In this document: one piece after another, positions 7,482 to 16,824 of the stretch | Layout: every line of letters begins with the position of its first letter | Numbering within the stretch: position 1 is the stretch's first letter | Assembly (NCBI GenBank): GCA_027366525.1 | Contig: DAHXKG010000001.1 | Coordinates: 124,001-188,000 of the forward strand | From: a candidate division FCPU426 bacterium | GTDB lineage: Bacteria; Oederibacteriota; Muellerivitia; Muellerivitales; DAHXKG01 | DNA length: 64,000 bases | Direction: 5' to 3' | The notes under the pieces: generated by a model | What the model saw: only the letters and a program-made list of their open reading frames with translations | Database searches by the model: none | What the model was told of the DNA's origin: nothing | Made by a program: the position numbers and the translations under genes

Positions 7482-8591
7482 TTAAAAAAAATTATTTATG
7501 GAATATGCATGAGCATATCCCGTTAATTCCATGTAACCGTCTCCAGATATTTTTCTCCCGGATTGTACACCAGTAAAATTAACGGCTCCTTCCCAATAGA
7601 TTACGTGTGTTGTTTTATCTGTGTTTAGCTCTTGATCTGGAAATGCAGCTTGAACAGTAAGAATCAGATTCAAACGCTGTATCTGAATTTTCCAAGCAAT
7701 TGGATAAACACCTTTGGTTTTGAGACTCTTCCACGTTTTTAATATTTTCATTTTAATATCTGCAGATGTTAGATGAACAATTGTTCCTTTGGGAGAAACC
7801 CATGTTCCTTGAGAATCCAAACTTTCGCCGCCATTTTTTAACCGCATTCTATACAGCATTAAAGATGCATGGTTAAAAAACTGCAATCCAAACCAATCCC
7901 AACCCATTTCACTAGATGTTTTGGGTTCAGTAAAAAATTCATGATCCATCCAAACCATTCCATGAACTTTAAATTTATTTTGATGGTGTCTTAAAATACC
8001 AATCGCACGCATCCACGGAAACGAATAATACAAAGAGGCTTGCCCGCGTTTTTTCCCTTTAAGGCTATAACCCATATTTCCCTGTAAAACTGGTTGACTC
8101 AAAGGTTTCAATTTCAAGAATAAACTGTATTGTTTGGTTTCCACGCGGATATACTGATGATCGTAACCTCCCCATATTTTCCATCTTCCATTACGAACCC
8201 AAAAGTGATGTATCCCACTACCTGCTAATCCAGGGCCGGGACGATTCATTTTTTGTGCATACCAAAATTGATGACGGATCAAATTGCTTATTGCAAAATG
8301 AGAAAAATAGAGACTTGAAATAGCAAAAGCAGATGGATTTAAAATTAACGGTCTCAAACTCTCCCTAAAGAAAGTTACCTCAAATCCATAATGGTGATTC
8401 CCAGTGGATTTTAAATGTCCTGTATAGTACCACCATTCTGTTTGGTATCTAGGATGTGCTGCTTCATCACGCGGAAATTTCCAATGATATCCCGCATGTG
8501 CAATGCGAAAATGCCGAACAGCTTTTTGAGCACTGATATTTAAAATCCCAACTAATACTCCAATAAAAATCCAAAATATTTTTTTTATCAC
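7482..8591 (-). CDS. AttH/CrtC-type lipocalin-like secreted protein
   Basis: A 369-residue protein with an N-terminal hydrophobic export signal (residues 4-20), then FPRDEAAHPRYQTEWWYYTGHL, the signature of the AttH/carotenoid 1,2-hydratase lipocalin-like family. Further aromatic-rich strands include MVWMDHEFFTEP and GWDWFGLQF. Family members are exported and often encoded with a LolCDE-like ABC transporter, as here (4 bases after the permease). The name hydrolase or hydratase is historical; no reaction can be assigned. It may receive or carry a hydrophobic molecule moved by the transporter. Confidence 0.8.
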   Translation of the reverse strand: MIKKIFWIFIGVLVGILNISAQKAVRHFRIAHAGYHWKFPRDEAAHPRYQTEWWYYTGHLKSTGNHHYGFEVTFFRESLRPLILNPSAFAISSLYFSHFAISNLIRHQFWYAQKMNRPGPGLAGSGIHHFWVRNGRWKIWGGYDHQYIRVETKQYSLFLKLKPLSQPVLQGNMGYSLKGKKRGQASLYYSFPWMRAIGILRHHQNKFKVHGMVWMDHEFFTEPKTSSEMGWDWFGLQFFNHASLMLYRMRLKNGGESLDSQGTWVSPKGTIVHLTSADIKMKILKTWKSLKTKGVYPIAWKIQIQRLNLILTVQAAFPDQELNTDKTTHVIYWEGAVNFTGVQSGRKISGDGYMELTGYAHAYSINNFF

Positions 8592-8594
8592 GCC

Positions 8595-11150
8595 TTATTC
8601 CTGACTCATTGGACGAATGGTTAAATTCTTTTTAATCAACATAGCAGGATAAATGGAAGCCACAAGCGTACATCCTAAAATCAAAAATATGTCTTTACCC
8701 AACGATTCCCATGGAACCATTAATTTTAAGGTCCATCCAAATGCTTGAACATTAATTACATCTACTAGAATTAAAGATAAAGCCCATCCCATAAAAAAAC
8801 CAATTAAAACTCCAAAAATTCCAATCCAAATTCCTTCCCATAGAATGATTTCAAAAATTTTCAAAAAAGGCATTCCTAAATACTTAAGAATAACTATTTC
8901 CATTTTCCGTTCTAAAACCAAAACAGTTAACGTTGTAAAAACCCCTAAAATTGCAACAGCTAAAGCAATGGCCTCCATAACATACGTAACCGAAAATGTC
9001 TGATTGAAAATTTTCATTGCATGTTTTTTTAATTGTTCATTATTTCGAATTGAAATTTTCTCATGCGGACCCAGTAATTTAAAAATGGCTTGTTCGGCAC
9101 GATTTATACCTATGCGAGATTTCAAATAAACCCCTACAGCATTCACTCTTGTATCATGAAAATAATGAATAAAATCTTTTCGATTCATTCCAATGGTTCC
9201 ATTCGCATTTGAATAATCATAATAAATACCCGCAATTTTAAATTTTTCTCTCCCCAAATTAGTGTGAATCCATATTGTTTTTCCTACACTTAGATGATCG
9301 CGTATTGCCAGTGGTTCCGAAATAATAATTTGGTGACGTTGAATAATTTTTGAAAAAATTTCAGAAGACCTTCCACCTTGTTTAAATGAAAACAAATGGT
9401 AGCGCTCCGCCTCTAACATGTCATAATCACAAATTGAAATTGGCATTTTGTGAAATGGATATATAATTTGGTGAAATCGAGAGAGGCCACTCAAACATGA
9501 TAATTTTGAGAGTCTATCTATAAAATTATTGGATAAAACTGCTTCAAAGCGCCCTCCAGCCATTCCTATCGGTTTAATATAAAGTTCAGCCTGCAAAGTT
9601 TGGTTTAACCAAACTGTCACTGTTTTTTGAAAACTGTTAATTAAAATAGTGATACTTAATACTAACGCTACGGCAATCCCTAATGATGCAATTGCAACAC
9701 ATGAACGACTTAGTGTTGCATTTAAATTTTTTAAAGCCATTTTCGGATGCAATGACAACCATTTCCATTTTTTAGTGAAAAAGGAGGCGATACTTTCAAC
9801 AAGTTTTGGAGTTAAAAAAGCTCCTCCCATTAATAAAAAAAAGGCAGAACTATAGCCAAACCAGGGCAATCCATGAATGGACGGTAATTGGCTAAGGATC
9901 ATTGATATTAATAAACTTACAATACCCAGCCTCAAAAAAATTTTTGGACTTTTATTTTTAAATTGAATTTCCGCTTGATATCTTTTTATCGATTGCGCTG
10001 GAGGAATTTGAGAGGCCATAAGAATGGTGGGAATGGTTGATACAATAGTGAAAATCCAGCTTAATCCAATAATCCAGTATACATGTGGCAAAATCCAAAA
10101 ATGAGTTTTAAAATTCACAAATTCATATAAATTTCTAACTGCTACGTTAATAATGTTTAATATAAAAATTAATAATAATTTTGCTATAAAAAACCCTCCT
10201 AAAACCCCCAATGAAGCCAGCATCATTGATTCCACTAATATCATTTTAAAAATCTGACTTGCTTGTACTCCTAAGGCTCTTAAAATTCCTATTTCTTCCA
10301 CACGCTTAACAATTGATAAGAACATGGAATTGTAAATCATAAATGCAGCAACTAATAATGATATTAGTGATAATGCAAAAAGATTCGTTTGAAAATCTCG
10401 CAGTAGTTTGGAAGATTCTTTGTTGATCGTACTTGGACGAGTTACAAGAAATTTTTTTGGTAAATACTTCACCAACTTATTTTTAAAAACAGAGTATTGC
10501 TTTGAATTGCGGATATACCACTGAATTTGACTTAATTTTCCAATACGATGAAAACTATACTGAGCAGCCGCAATATCCATAACTGCCAATTGCTGACTCA
10601 TCGTTTTTGATTTAATAGAGCCTGCAATCCAAAGCTTTTGAATTTGATCATTCACTAAAAATGAACCAACATGACCTACTATCAGGTGATGTTGATCTAC
10701 AAATGATTGGGCCAAAAAAATTGCATGACTGTTAGTTAAATCCATTAAAAAATTTAAATAAGAGAGCGGTTGACCGGCGGGGCCAATAATTTGGCCTCGC
10801 TGTATAAAATTCGACTGTAAAAGATTAATCCCTAGAACGGTTATGGTTTCCTGAGGGTCTGACACTAAACGAATATTTTCACGAAGAACTGGAATCATTG
10901 CGCCATATTTTCTCGTCCATCTTAATCGCCCAAACCATTGATCCGAAAACAGTTCTCCACGTTTAAACATTACTAAATTTGATTTTCCCGTCATTTGATT
11001 TAAAAAATTTTGAAATGAATCCAATGCCGACCAATTAGTCAAATGGATATCTAAAACCAATGCTACTCCCAGCGCTACACCTAGAACCGTAACGATGACG
11101 CGTGTGATTTCATGCTTAAAATGTCTGATTGAAATTTTTGAAAAAAACAT
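8595..11150 (-). CDS. FtsX/MacB-type ABC transporter permease (two-copy architecture)
   Basis: An 851-residue permease. It has an N-terminal membrane anchor (about 15-32), a large periplasmic domain, a first FtsX-like set of membrane helices (about 250-380), two further helices (about 405-450), a second anchor and periplasmic domain (about 480-720), and a final FtsX-like helix set (about 730-840). This is the 10-helix form known from lipid, lipoprotein or peptide extruders. With the LolD-like ATPase upstream and the AttH-like protein downstream it forms an AttEFGH-like export set, probably working by mechanotransmission. Confidence 0.82.
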   Translation of the reverse strand: MFFSKISIRHFKHEITRVIVTVLGVALGVALVLDIHLTNWSALDSFQNFLNQMTGKSNLVMFKRGELFSDQWFGRLRWTRKYGAMIPVLRENIRLVSDPQETITVLGINLLQSNFIQRGQIIGPAGQPLSYLNFLMDLTNSHAIFLAQSFVDQHHLIVGHVGSFLVNDQIQKLWIAGSIKSKTMSQQLAVMDIAAAQYSFHRIGKLSQIQWYIRNSKQYSVFKNKLVKYLPKKFLVTRPSTINKESSKLLRDFQTNLFALSLISLLVAAFMIYNSMFLSIVKRVEEIGILRALGVQASQIFKMILVESMMLASLGVLGGFFIAKLLLIFILNIINVAVRNLYEFVNFKTHFWILPHVYWIIGLSWIFTIVSTIPTILMASQIPPAQSIKRYQAEIQFKNKSPKIFLRLGIVSLLISMILSQLPSIHGLPWFGYSSAFFLLMGGAFLTPKLVESIASFFTKKWKWLSLHPKMALKNLNATLSRSCVAIASLGIAVALVLSITILINSFQKTVTVWLNQTLQAELYIKPIGMAGGRFEAVLSNNFIDRLSKLSCLSGLSRFHQIIYPFHKMPISICDYDMLEAERYHLFSFKQGGRSSEIFSKIIQRHQIIISEPLAIRDHLSVGKTIWIHTNLGREKFKIAGIYYDYSNANGTIGMNRKDFIHYFHDTRVNAVGVYLKSRIGINRAEQAIFKLLGPHEKISIRNNEQLKKHAMKIFNQTFSVTYVMEAIALAVAILGVFTTLTVLVLERKMEIVILKYLGMPFLKIFEIILWEGIWIGIFGVLIGFFMGWALSLILVDVINVQAFGWTLKLMVPWESLGKDIFLILGCTLVASIYPAMLIKKNLTIRPMSQE

Positions 11151-11493
11151 TATTCCCTGAATATTTTAAGATGTTTTTAATTTAATTGGTCCCACATCTT
11201 TTATTTAATCTGTTTTACAGTACCGTCCTGTTAGCCTATTTACCCAAATTCGTTAAATGATTACAAATGGAAAACTACAAAACCCAAGGATCCTTATCGC
11301 TCATACAACTTAGTCGTTATTGAATTAGATCGTAATCACTAAACCTGTTGTATTCATTAAAAATATCATTCTGATTCTCGATCGCCTTCTTTCTTATGTT
11401 TCTGCTCCACTCATATGATTCCTGTTTTGAAAAAGATCTTCAAAAATGGATCTAGCGGCAATTACTTTTTAACATTATTGCTGCTGAATAATT
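11151..11493. other. Long spacer inside the ABC transporter cluster
   Basis: These 343 bases separate the ATPase gene from its presumed permease although both read leftward. Stops are frequent in all frames and I see no convincing short gene, structured RNA or strong hairpin. A separate promoter for the permease could lie here, or this may be the remnant of a deleted gene. Confidence 0.5.
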
Positions 11494-12165
11494 TTAAAGT
11501 TGAAATTCTCCATCGCGCATGCGCAGGATTCGGTCCGCCGTGTGAGTGGCCTCATGACTGTGGGTCACCATTATAACTGTGTGTTTTAAATCTCGAATTA
11601 GTTCTCGAAAAAGAGTTAAAACTCTATTCCCGCTGACCGAATCCAAATTTCCTGTGGGTTCATCAGCCAAAATTAATTTAGGTTGATGAATCAAAGCCCG
11701 TGCAACTGCAACACGTTGTTGTTCTCCTCCGGATAATTGTGATGGCATATGATTTTTTCTATGAAGCATTTCTACTTTTTCTAAGTAGATATACGCTTGC
11801 TCTTTAGCACTTTTTTCGCTCTGTCCCAGCAAAAGTAACGGGAATATAACATTTTCTAAAACATTCATTGTCGGCAACAAATAAAAAAACTGAAATATGA
11901 ATCCAATATGTAGACGACGAAATTTACAAGATTCTGATTCATGATGAAACATCAACCGGTGATCTTGAAACCAAATTTCGCCTTCTGTTGGAGATTCCAA
12001 ACCGGCAACCAAATTTAGAAAGGTGCTCTTACCACATCCTGAAGGGCCAACCAGTGCAATAAACTCGCCTTCGGCAACGGTTAGATTAATACCCCGAATA
12101 ACAGGAATAACTTGATTTTCCATTGCAAAATTTTTTTTTAAATTTTTAATTTCTAAAATATTCAT
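11494..12165 (-). CDS. LolD/MacB-type ABC transporter ATPase
   Basis: A 223-residue ATPase with Walker A GPSGCGKST (about residues 39-47), signature LSGGEQQR, Walker B LILADEPTG and an H-loop VTHSHEA. Sequence and length match the LolD/MacB/FtsE group that pairs with FtsX-type permeases rather than importers. It reads in the same direction as the permease but is separated from it by 343 bases, and it follows the ferredoxin gene by 60 bases. Confidence 0.9.
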   Translation of the reverse strand: MNILEIKNLKKNFAMENQVIPVIRGINLTVAEGEFIALVGPSGCGKSTFLNLVAGLESPTEGEIWFQDHRLMFHHESESCKFRRLHIGFIFQFFYLLPTMNVLENVIFPLLLLGQSEKSAKEQAYIYLEKVEMLHRKNHMPSQLSGGEQQRVAVARALIHQPKLILADEPTGNLDSVSGNRVLTLFRELIRDLKHTVIMVTHSHEATHTADRILRMRDGEFQL

Positions 12166-12225
12166 GGTTCTTCATCCTAATTTATTGACGCACAAATTGA
12201 CTCGTCAAAATTTCCATTGGTAGTT

Positions 12226-12552
12226 TTAAACCAGCTTTTCTCTTGCCGAGCAATGCATTGGAATATATTCAATAATAATATCGCCGCGGACTTTACACTG
12301 ACAAGCCAACCGATAAGTCTCATTGGCATGAATTGCTTGTAATGTTTGCCTTTCGCGATCTGAGACCGGCGTTATATTCTCAATGCCTTGATGAACTTTT
12401 ATCAGGCATGTTGCACAAATAGCCCGCTCGCACTTATATTGGATAGGCAAATCATAACGAAACGATGCATCAATTAAAGCATCGTCATAATCAATTTGAC
12501 ATGAAATATTATTTTTGAGGATTTTAACAGAGCAAGGTTGTTGATCAGACAC
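12226..12552 (-). CDS. Plant/adrenodoxin-fold [2Fe-2S] ferredoxin
   Basis: A 108-residue soluble protein with the ligand set CERAICATC plus a later Cys in the ACQCKVRG stretch, i.e. C-x4-C-x2-C-xn-C of beta-grasp [2Fe-2S] ferredoxins. It has no fused reductase domain. It stands between the ABC transporter set and the succinate dehydrogenase/KorAB cluster. It could be an acceptor for KorAB or a donor to an oxygenase, but the spacing gives no firm partner. Confidence 0.82.
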   Translation of the reverse strand: MSDQQPCSVKILKNNISCQIDYDDALIDASFRYDLPIQYKCERAICATCLIKVHQGIENITPVSDRERQTLQAIHANETYRLACQCKVRGDIIIEYIPMHCSAREKLV

Positions 12553-12662
12553 GAATACTCCTTAGTTAGGATGGAATCATCAATTAGTTCAATTATCTAT
12601 TGATATGCAATTATTTAATCATACAATAGATCGTAATAAAATATTAACTCCTTGGAGTTGCC

Positions 12663-13136
12663 ATGAAATTATTTCATCTGTTTGTTTTCGTTTTCTGGTA
12701 TGGAATGCTTTTATATTTTACGTTTATAAGTTCTCCAATCCTATATTTTTCCTTCCCAATTCATGAATTTGGCATCATTCAAAGCAAGTTATTTCCCAGT
12801 TATTATTTTATTAATTATATCTGTGGAATCTTTTTATTAATCACGTTTGGCTGGATTCATCCTCTTAAACAATGGAATAGATCTTCATACCTTAAATTTG
12901 TTTTACTGATTCTTATGATGGCTTTGGCACTCATACAAGGAACTTGGGCTGGACCACATGCCGCTCAAATTTTGGCCGTTCTGCATACTGCTAAACATCT
13001 GCATAATCAACTTGCAGTCAACGAAGCTTCTCACCAATTTGCAACTGCACATGGCATTTCCAGTTTAATTAATTTAGGAATGATCATTGCGTCGTCCATT
13101 TATTTTTATTATACATTTAGAGGGACAGAAGTTTAA
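12663..13136 (+). CDS. DUF4149-like four-helix membrane protein
   Basis: A 157-residue membrane protein with four hydrophobic segments and a conserved-looking FVFWYGMLLYFTFISSPILY start. The His-rich region between the last helices (HTAKHLHNQLAVNEASHQF) recalls the DUF4149/TMEM205-like family. Its function is unknown. TTGGAG lies shortly before the ATG. It is divergent from the ferredoxin gene, with a 110-base shared upstream region. Confidence 0.6.
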   Translation: MKLFHLFVFVFWYGMLLYFTFISSPILYFSFPIHEFGIIQSKLFPSYYFINYICGIFLLITFGWIHPLKQWNRSSYLKFVLLILMMALALIQGTWAGPHAAQILAVLHTAKHLHNQLAVNEASHQFATAHGISSLINLGMIIASSIYFYYTFRGTEV

Positions 13137-13345
13137 AACACACACAACCATACCTAGCACCTTTTATTAATCAACCGGTGTGAATATGAAATTTGTTGGT
13201 TTATAATTCGTATTCTAAACTTCGATTTTTAAATTCTGAATAGAACCCACCTAAGTTGGAAGCCGTACTTAAATAAGTTTTTTTAAAATCAATATCAGCT
13301 AATTTCTCATGGACATGTCAATTTTATTCTAAATGAAAAAACAAA

Positions 13346-14086
13346 CTATTTTTTTTTGAACAATTTTCGGAATAAAATAAAAATCGGATCATAAAATCGA
13401 TCTACGACACGTTCCTTCAACGGGATAATTGCATTATCCGTAATCGCAATGGATTCTGGACAAACTTGCGTACAACATTTGGTGATATTACAGTAACCCA
13501 GTCCCGCATCCGTTTTCAAGAATGGAAGCCTATCGGCAGAATCTATCGGGTGCATCTCTAAAGCCGCCATTCGAACAAAAAATCGCGGCCCAGCATAAAC
13601 GCTATGCTTTTGATGCACTCGCAAAACATGACAGACATCTTGGCACAAAAAGCATTCAATGCATTTTCGAAATTCCTGAATTCGGTCAATATCTTTTTGT
13701 TCCCAGTGCCATTCCGCATTTGATTTGGGGGTAAATGGAGTAATTTTTTTATTAACTTGATAATTCCATGAAACATCCGTTGCCAAATCCTTCATAATTG
13801 GAAAAGTTTGAAGCGGTGCAATGGTAATCGTCTTGTTTACAGGCAAGTCATTTAACCTAGTCATGCACATTAAACGCGGCTTTCCATTAATTTCCGCGCT
13901 ACAGGATCCGCACTTACCCGCTTTACAATTCCACCTACAAGCCAAATCGGGCGATTGTGTTGCCTGCAATCGATGAATCGCATCTAGTACAACCATGCCC
14001 TCTTCAACTTCCAAAGTATATTCTTTAAACTCCCCAGAATTAGATGTACCACGGAAAATTTTTAACCGTATTGATCTCATGGACAC
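13346..14086 (-). CDS. sdhB: Succinate dehydrogenase/fumarate reductase iron-sulfur subunit
   Basis: A 246-residue protein with an N-terminal [2Fe-2S] ferredoxin domain (C54, C59, C62, C74) and a C-terminal helical domain with CIECFLCQDVC and CNITKCCTQVCP, which should bind the [4Fe-4S] and [3Fe-4S]-type clusters. It passes electrons from SdhA flavin to the membrane subunit. It is the last gene of the sdh cluster, 4 bases after sdhA. Confidence 0.92.
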   Translation of the reverse strand: MSMRSIRLKIFRGTSNSGEFKEYTLEVEEGMVVLDAIHRLQATQSPDLACRWNCKAGKCGSCSAEINGKPRLMCMTRLNDLPVNKTITIAPLQTFPIMKDLATDVSWNYQVNKKITPFTPKSNAEWHWEQKDIDRIQEFRKCIECFLCQDVCHVLRVHQKHSVYAGPRFFVRMAALEMHPIDSADRLPFLKTDAGLGYCNITKCCTQVCPESIAITDNAIIPLKERVVDRFYDPIFILFRKLFKKK

Positions 14087-14090
14087 TCAC

Positions 14091-15983
14091 TTAATGCGCA
14101 GCGATTTTTCCACGCAATTGATTTAAAACCACTTCATTTAAAATATTCTTTGCTATCAATTCTGCTTCGAAATCCTTGGGAATTTGAGATAGATTTTCTG
14201 AACTCACTTGCATTTCTTGGGCACTTTTTTTGACAATAACTCTGGTTTTGGAAAACGATTCGCTATAATTTAAAAAATCAATACGTGTATGCGCACCTCG
14301 ACTTTCCCGTCGAATTAGTGCCGCTCGGGTTATGGCTTCGCCCACGATTAATAAATTTCTAAGATCTAAGGCCGTGTGCCAGCCCGGATTAAACATTCGA
14401 TTGCCTTCTGTTGAAACTTTTTCAAGTCGCTTTTTAATCTGATCAAGTTCCTTCAGGCAATTCATCATGCCCTTTTCCTCGCGATACATACCCGCGCCTT
14501 TTTCCATCACTTGTTGAAGGTCACTAAGGATGGCATATGCATTTTCCCCTTTTGGGTTTTCAAATGGTCGGTTCATTTCATGGTTCAATTGATCTAGTTC
14601 GGACTCATCGATTTGCTCAAAAGTTTTTATTTTTTTTGAATATTCTGCTGCTGACAAACCTGCTCGTCGCCCAAAAACCAATAAATCGGATAGTGAGTTC
14701 CCACCAAGCCGATTAGAACCATGCATCCCTGCAGAACATTCACCCGCAGCAAATAATCCATCAATCGTTGACCCTTGTGTTTCTGGATCAACCTTGATGC
14801 CGCCCATCATATAATGACATGTAGGTCCAACCTCCATCGGAACTTTCGTAATATCAACATCCGCTAACTGTTTAAATTGATGATACATGCTCGGCAATTT
14901 TTTCTTGATATCTTCTGCACTTCTACGCGTCGCAATATCCAAATGAATACCACCGTGTTCAAACCCTCGTCCTTGTTCAATTTCTGTCCAAAGTGCACGT
15001 GCAACTACATCACGACTCATTAATTCTGGCGGTTTTCTTTCTTTTACGGTCTCTTCTTTCCGTCCTTCAACAATGACCTTTTGAAACCACGTATTTGCTT
15101 CTTCCTCAGTGCTTGCATACTTGTCTTTGTATTTAGGAGGGATATAGTCAAACATAAATCGCTTTCCTAAATTATTTCTAAAAACTCCGCCCTCGCCTCG
15201 GACACCTTCGGTAATTAAAAGTCCCCGAACTGACGGTGGCCATACCATTCCGGTTGGATGAAATTGCACATACTCCATATCTGCCAACTCAGCTCCGGCA
15301 AGATACCCTAATGCAAATCCATCACCAGTACACTCCCATGAATTAGAACTCACACGATATAACTTACCAATACCACCTGTTGCTAAAACAATTGATTTAG
15401 CCTTGAAAAGAACGGGACTTCCGGTTTCTCGGAAATAGCCAAAAGCTCCAACTACTCGATTCTCTTTTTTTAAAAGCGAATAAACCGTACATTCCATAAA
15501 CACTTCAATGCCTTGATGAACTCCACGATCTTGAAGGGTTCGCAGCAATTCAAGACCTGTTCGATCTCCAACATGAGCGAGCCGTTTATAGGTATGTCCT
15601 CCAAAATGTCGAACATTAATATTGCCTTTGCCATCGGTTGTGCGATCAAAAACTGCACCCCATTTTTCAAGTTCTCGTACTCGATCCGGCGCTTCTAATG
15701 CATGAATTTGAGCCATCTGCCAATGATTGGCAAGATTCCCACCTATCATCGTATCGGCAAAATGCTGTTGCCAAGTATCTCTTGAATCAACCGTTCCCAA
15801 TGCTGCAGCAATTCCCCCTTCTGCCATCACCGTATGGGCTTTGCCTAATAATGATTTACAGACTAAGGCTACTTTCAAACCATTAGCAGAAGCCTCAATG
15901 GCAGCACGCAACCCTGCCCCACCTGCTCCAATAACTAAAACATCAAATTCATGTGTTGTGTATTTTGCATCCATACCTATCAT
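14091..15983 (-). CDS. sdhA: Succinate dehydrogenase/fumarate reductase flavoprotein subunit
   Basis: A 630-residue flavoprotein with an N-terminal dinucleotide fold (VLVIGAGGAGLRAAIEA) and HTVMAEGG, containing the His that usually carries covalent FAD. It also has the substrate-site stretch EYVQFHPTGM and the capping-domain signature HGSNRLGGNSL. It oxidises succinate to fumarate, or the reverse. The sequence alone does not settle direction, but menaquinone use makes either possible. Two in-frame ATGs lie within 10 bases at the start (residues 1 and 4). It lies between the membrane subunit and sdhB. Confidence 0.93.
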   Translation of the reverse strand: MIGMDAKYTTHEFDVLVIGAGGAGLRAAIEASANGLKVALVCKSLLGKAHTVMAEGGIAAALGTVDSRDTWQQHFADTMIGGNLANHWQMAQIHALEAPDRVRELEKWGAVFDRTTDGKGNINVRHFGGHTYKRLAHVGDRTGLELLRTLQDRGVHQGIEVFMECTVYSLLKKENRVVGAFGYFRETGSPVLFKAKSIVLATGGIGKLYRVSSNSWECTGDGFALGYLAGAELADMEYVQFHPTGMVWPPSVRGLLITEGVRGEGGVFRNNLGKRFMFDYIPPKYKDKYASTEEEANTWFQKVIVEGRKEETVKERKPPELMSRDVVARALWTEIEQGRGFEHGGIHLDIATRRSAEDIKKKLPSMYHQFKQLADVDITKVPMEVGPTCHYMMGGIKVDPETQGSTIDGLFAAGECSAGMHGSNRLGGNSLSDLLVFGRRAGLSAAEYSKKIKTFEQIDESELDQLNHEMNRPFENPKGENAYAILSDLQQVMEKGAGMYREEKGMMNCLKELDQIKKRLEKVSTEGNRMFNPGWHTALDLRNLLIVGEAITRAALIRRESRGAHTRIDFLNYSESFSKTRVIVKKSAQEMQVSSENLSQIPKDFEAELIAKNILNEVVLNQLRGKIAAH

Positions 15984-16001
15984 TTTCCTTAAATTTCATA
16001 A

Positions 16002-16778
16002 TCAAAAAATGCGCACGTCATGTATTATACCCATGGAGCACAGTCGAATATATAGATCTGTAAACGTCACCCACCCTAATGAAATCCATCCCCAAGCCAT
16101 ATGATGTTCATTCAGTTTGCTAATTATTTTCCAAATGCCATGCCTTGTTTCTTTAGTTTTGGAACACGAAAAGCAATCCAATGATCCACCCACTAAATGA
16201 CGCAAGAAATGACATCCGAATGTATAGAAACTCAAAAAAATAAGATCCAAAACCATAATAATGGTCCCCAACCCTATTCCAAATGTTTTAGGTCCAGGCG
16301 CCATCTGTCCGTTCGGAAGAATGCCATTAATTGGCCACATCATTGCATGAATATCATCGATTACAAAAAAGACAAGAAAGACAACCGCTAAATAAACAAA
16401 AAAACGATGGAAATTTTGAAAAACTAAAAGTTTGGTTTCCCCTTCATAGTGTTTTCTTGCCTCACCGACTGCACAAGCAGGCGGATCCATAAAAAAAGCC
16501 CGATAGTAAACTCGACGATAAAAATAACAAGTGGTTCTAAACCCCAATGGAACTATCAAAACCAAAATGGCAGGTGAAAATGGCCACCATGTCGGCTTAA
16601 ATAGCGGTGAATAAAATGGTGAAAGATAAGGTCCCCATTCGTAATGAGTTCCCGACAGCCCCACCCATGCTGCATAAGCAATAAACAAAACTAATACAGC
16701 AAAAGTTCCCGCTGGTTCTAGCCACCATAAATCTCGTCTAGCCGTCGCCCCTAATGAATTATTGGACAAATAGTTCAC
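16002..16778 (-). CDS. Membrane subunit of the succinate dehydrogenase (non-classical anchor)
   Basis: A 258-residue membrane protein encoded first in the sdh cluster, 18 bases before sdhA. It has about five hydrophobic segments, aromatic-rich loops, and His residues in or near helices (NFHRFFVYL, CHFLRHLV, EHHMAWGW). A short loop carries DCFSCSKTK. Its position says it is the quinone-facing anchor, yet it does not look like SdhC, SdhD or a FrdC-type dihaem cytochrome b. Haem binding is possible but unproven. Confidence 0.65.
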   Translation of the reverse strand: MNYLSNNSLGATARRDLWWLEPAGTFAVLVLFIAYAAWVGLSGTHYEWGPYLSPFYSPLFKPTWWPFSPAILVLIVPLGFRTTCYFYRRVYYRAFFMDPPACAVGEARKHYEGETKLLVFQNFHRFFVYLAVVFLVFFVIDDIHAMMWPINGILPNGQMAPGPKTFGIGLGTIIMVLDLIFLSFYTFGCHFLRHLVGGSLDCFSCSKTKETRHGIWKIISKLNEHHMAWGWISLGWVTFTDLYIRLCSMGIIHDVRIF

Positions 16779-16824
16779 CTTTTAGAATATAACTGTTTTG
16801 CTTTTCAATCCACCTTAAATTATA

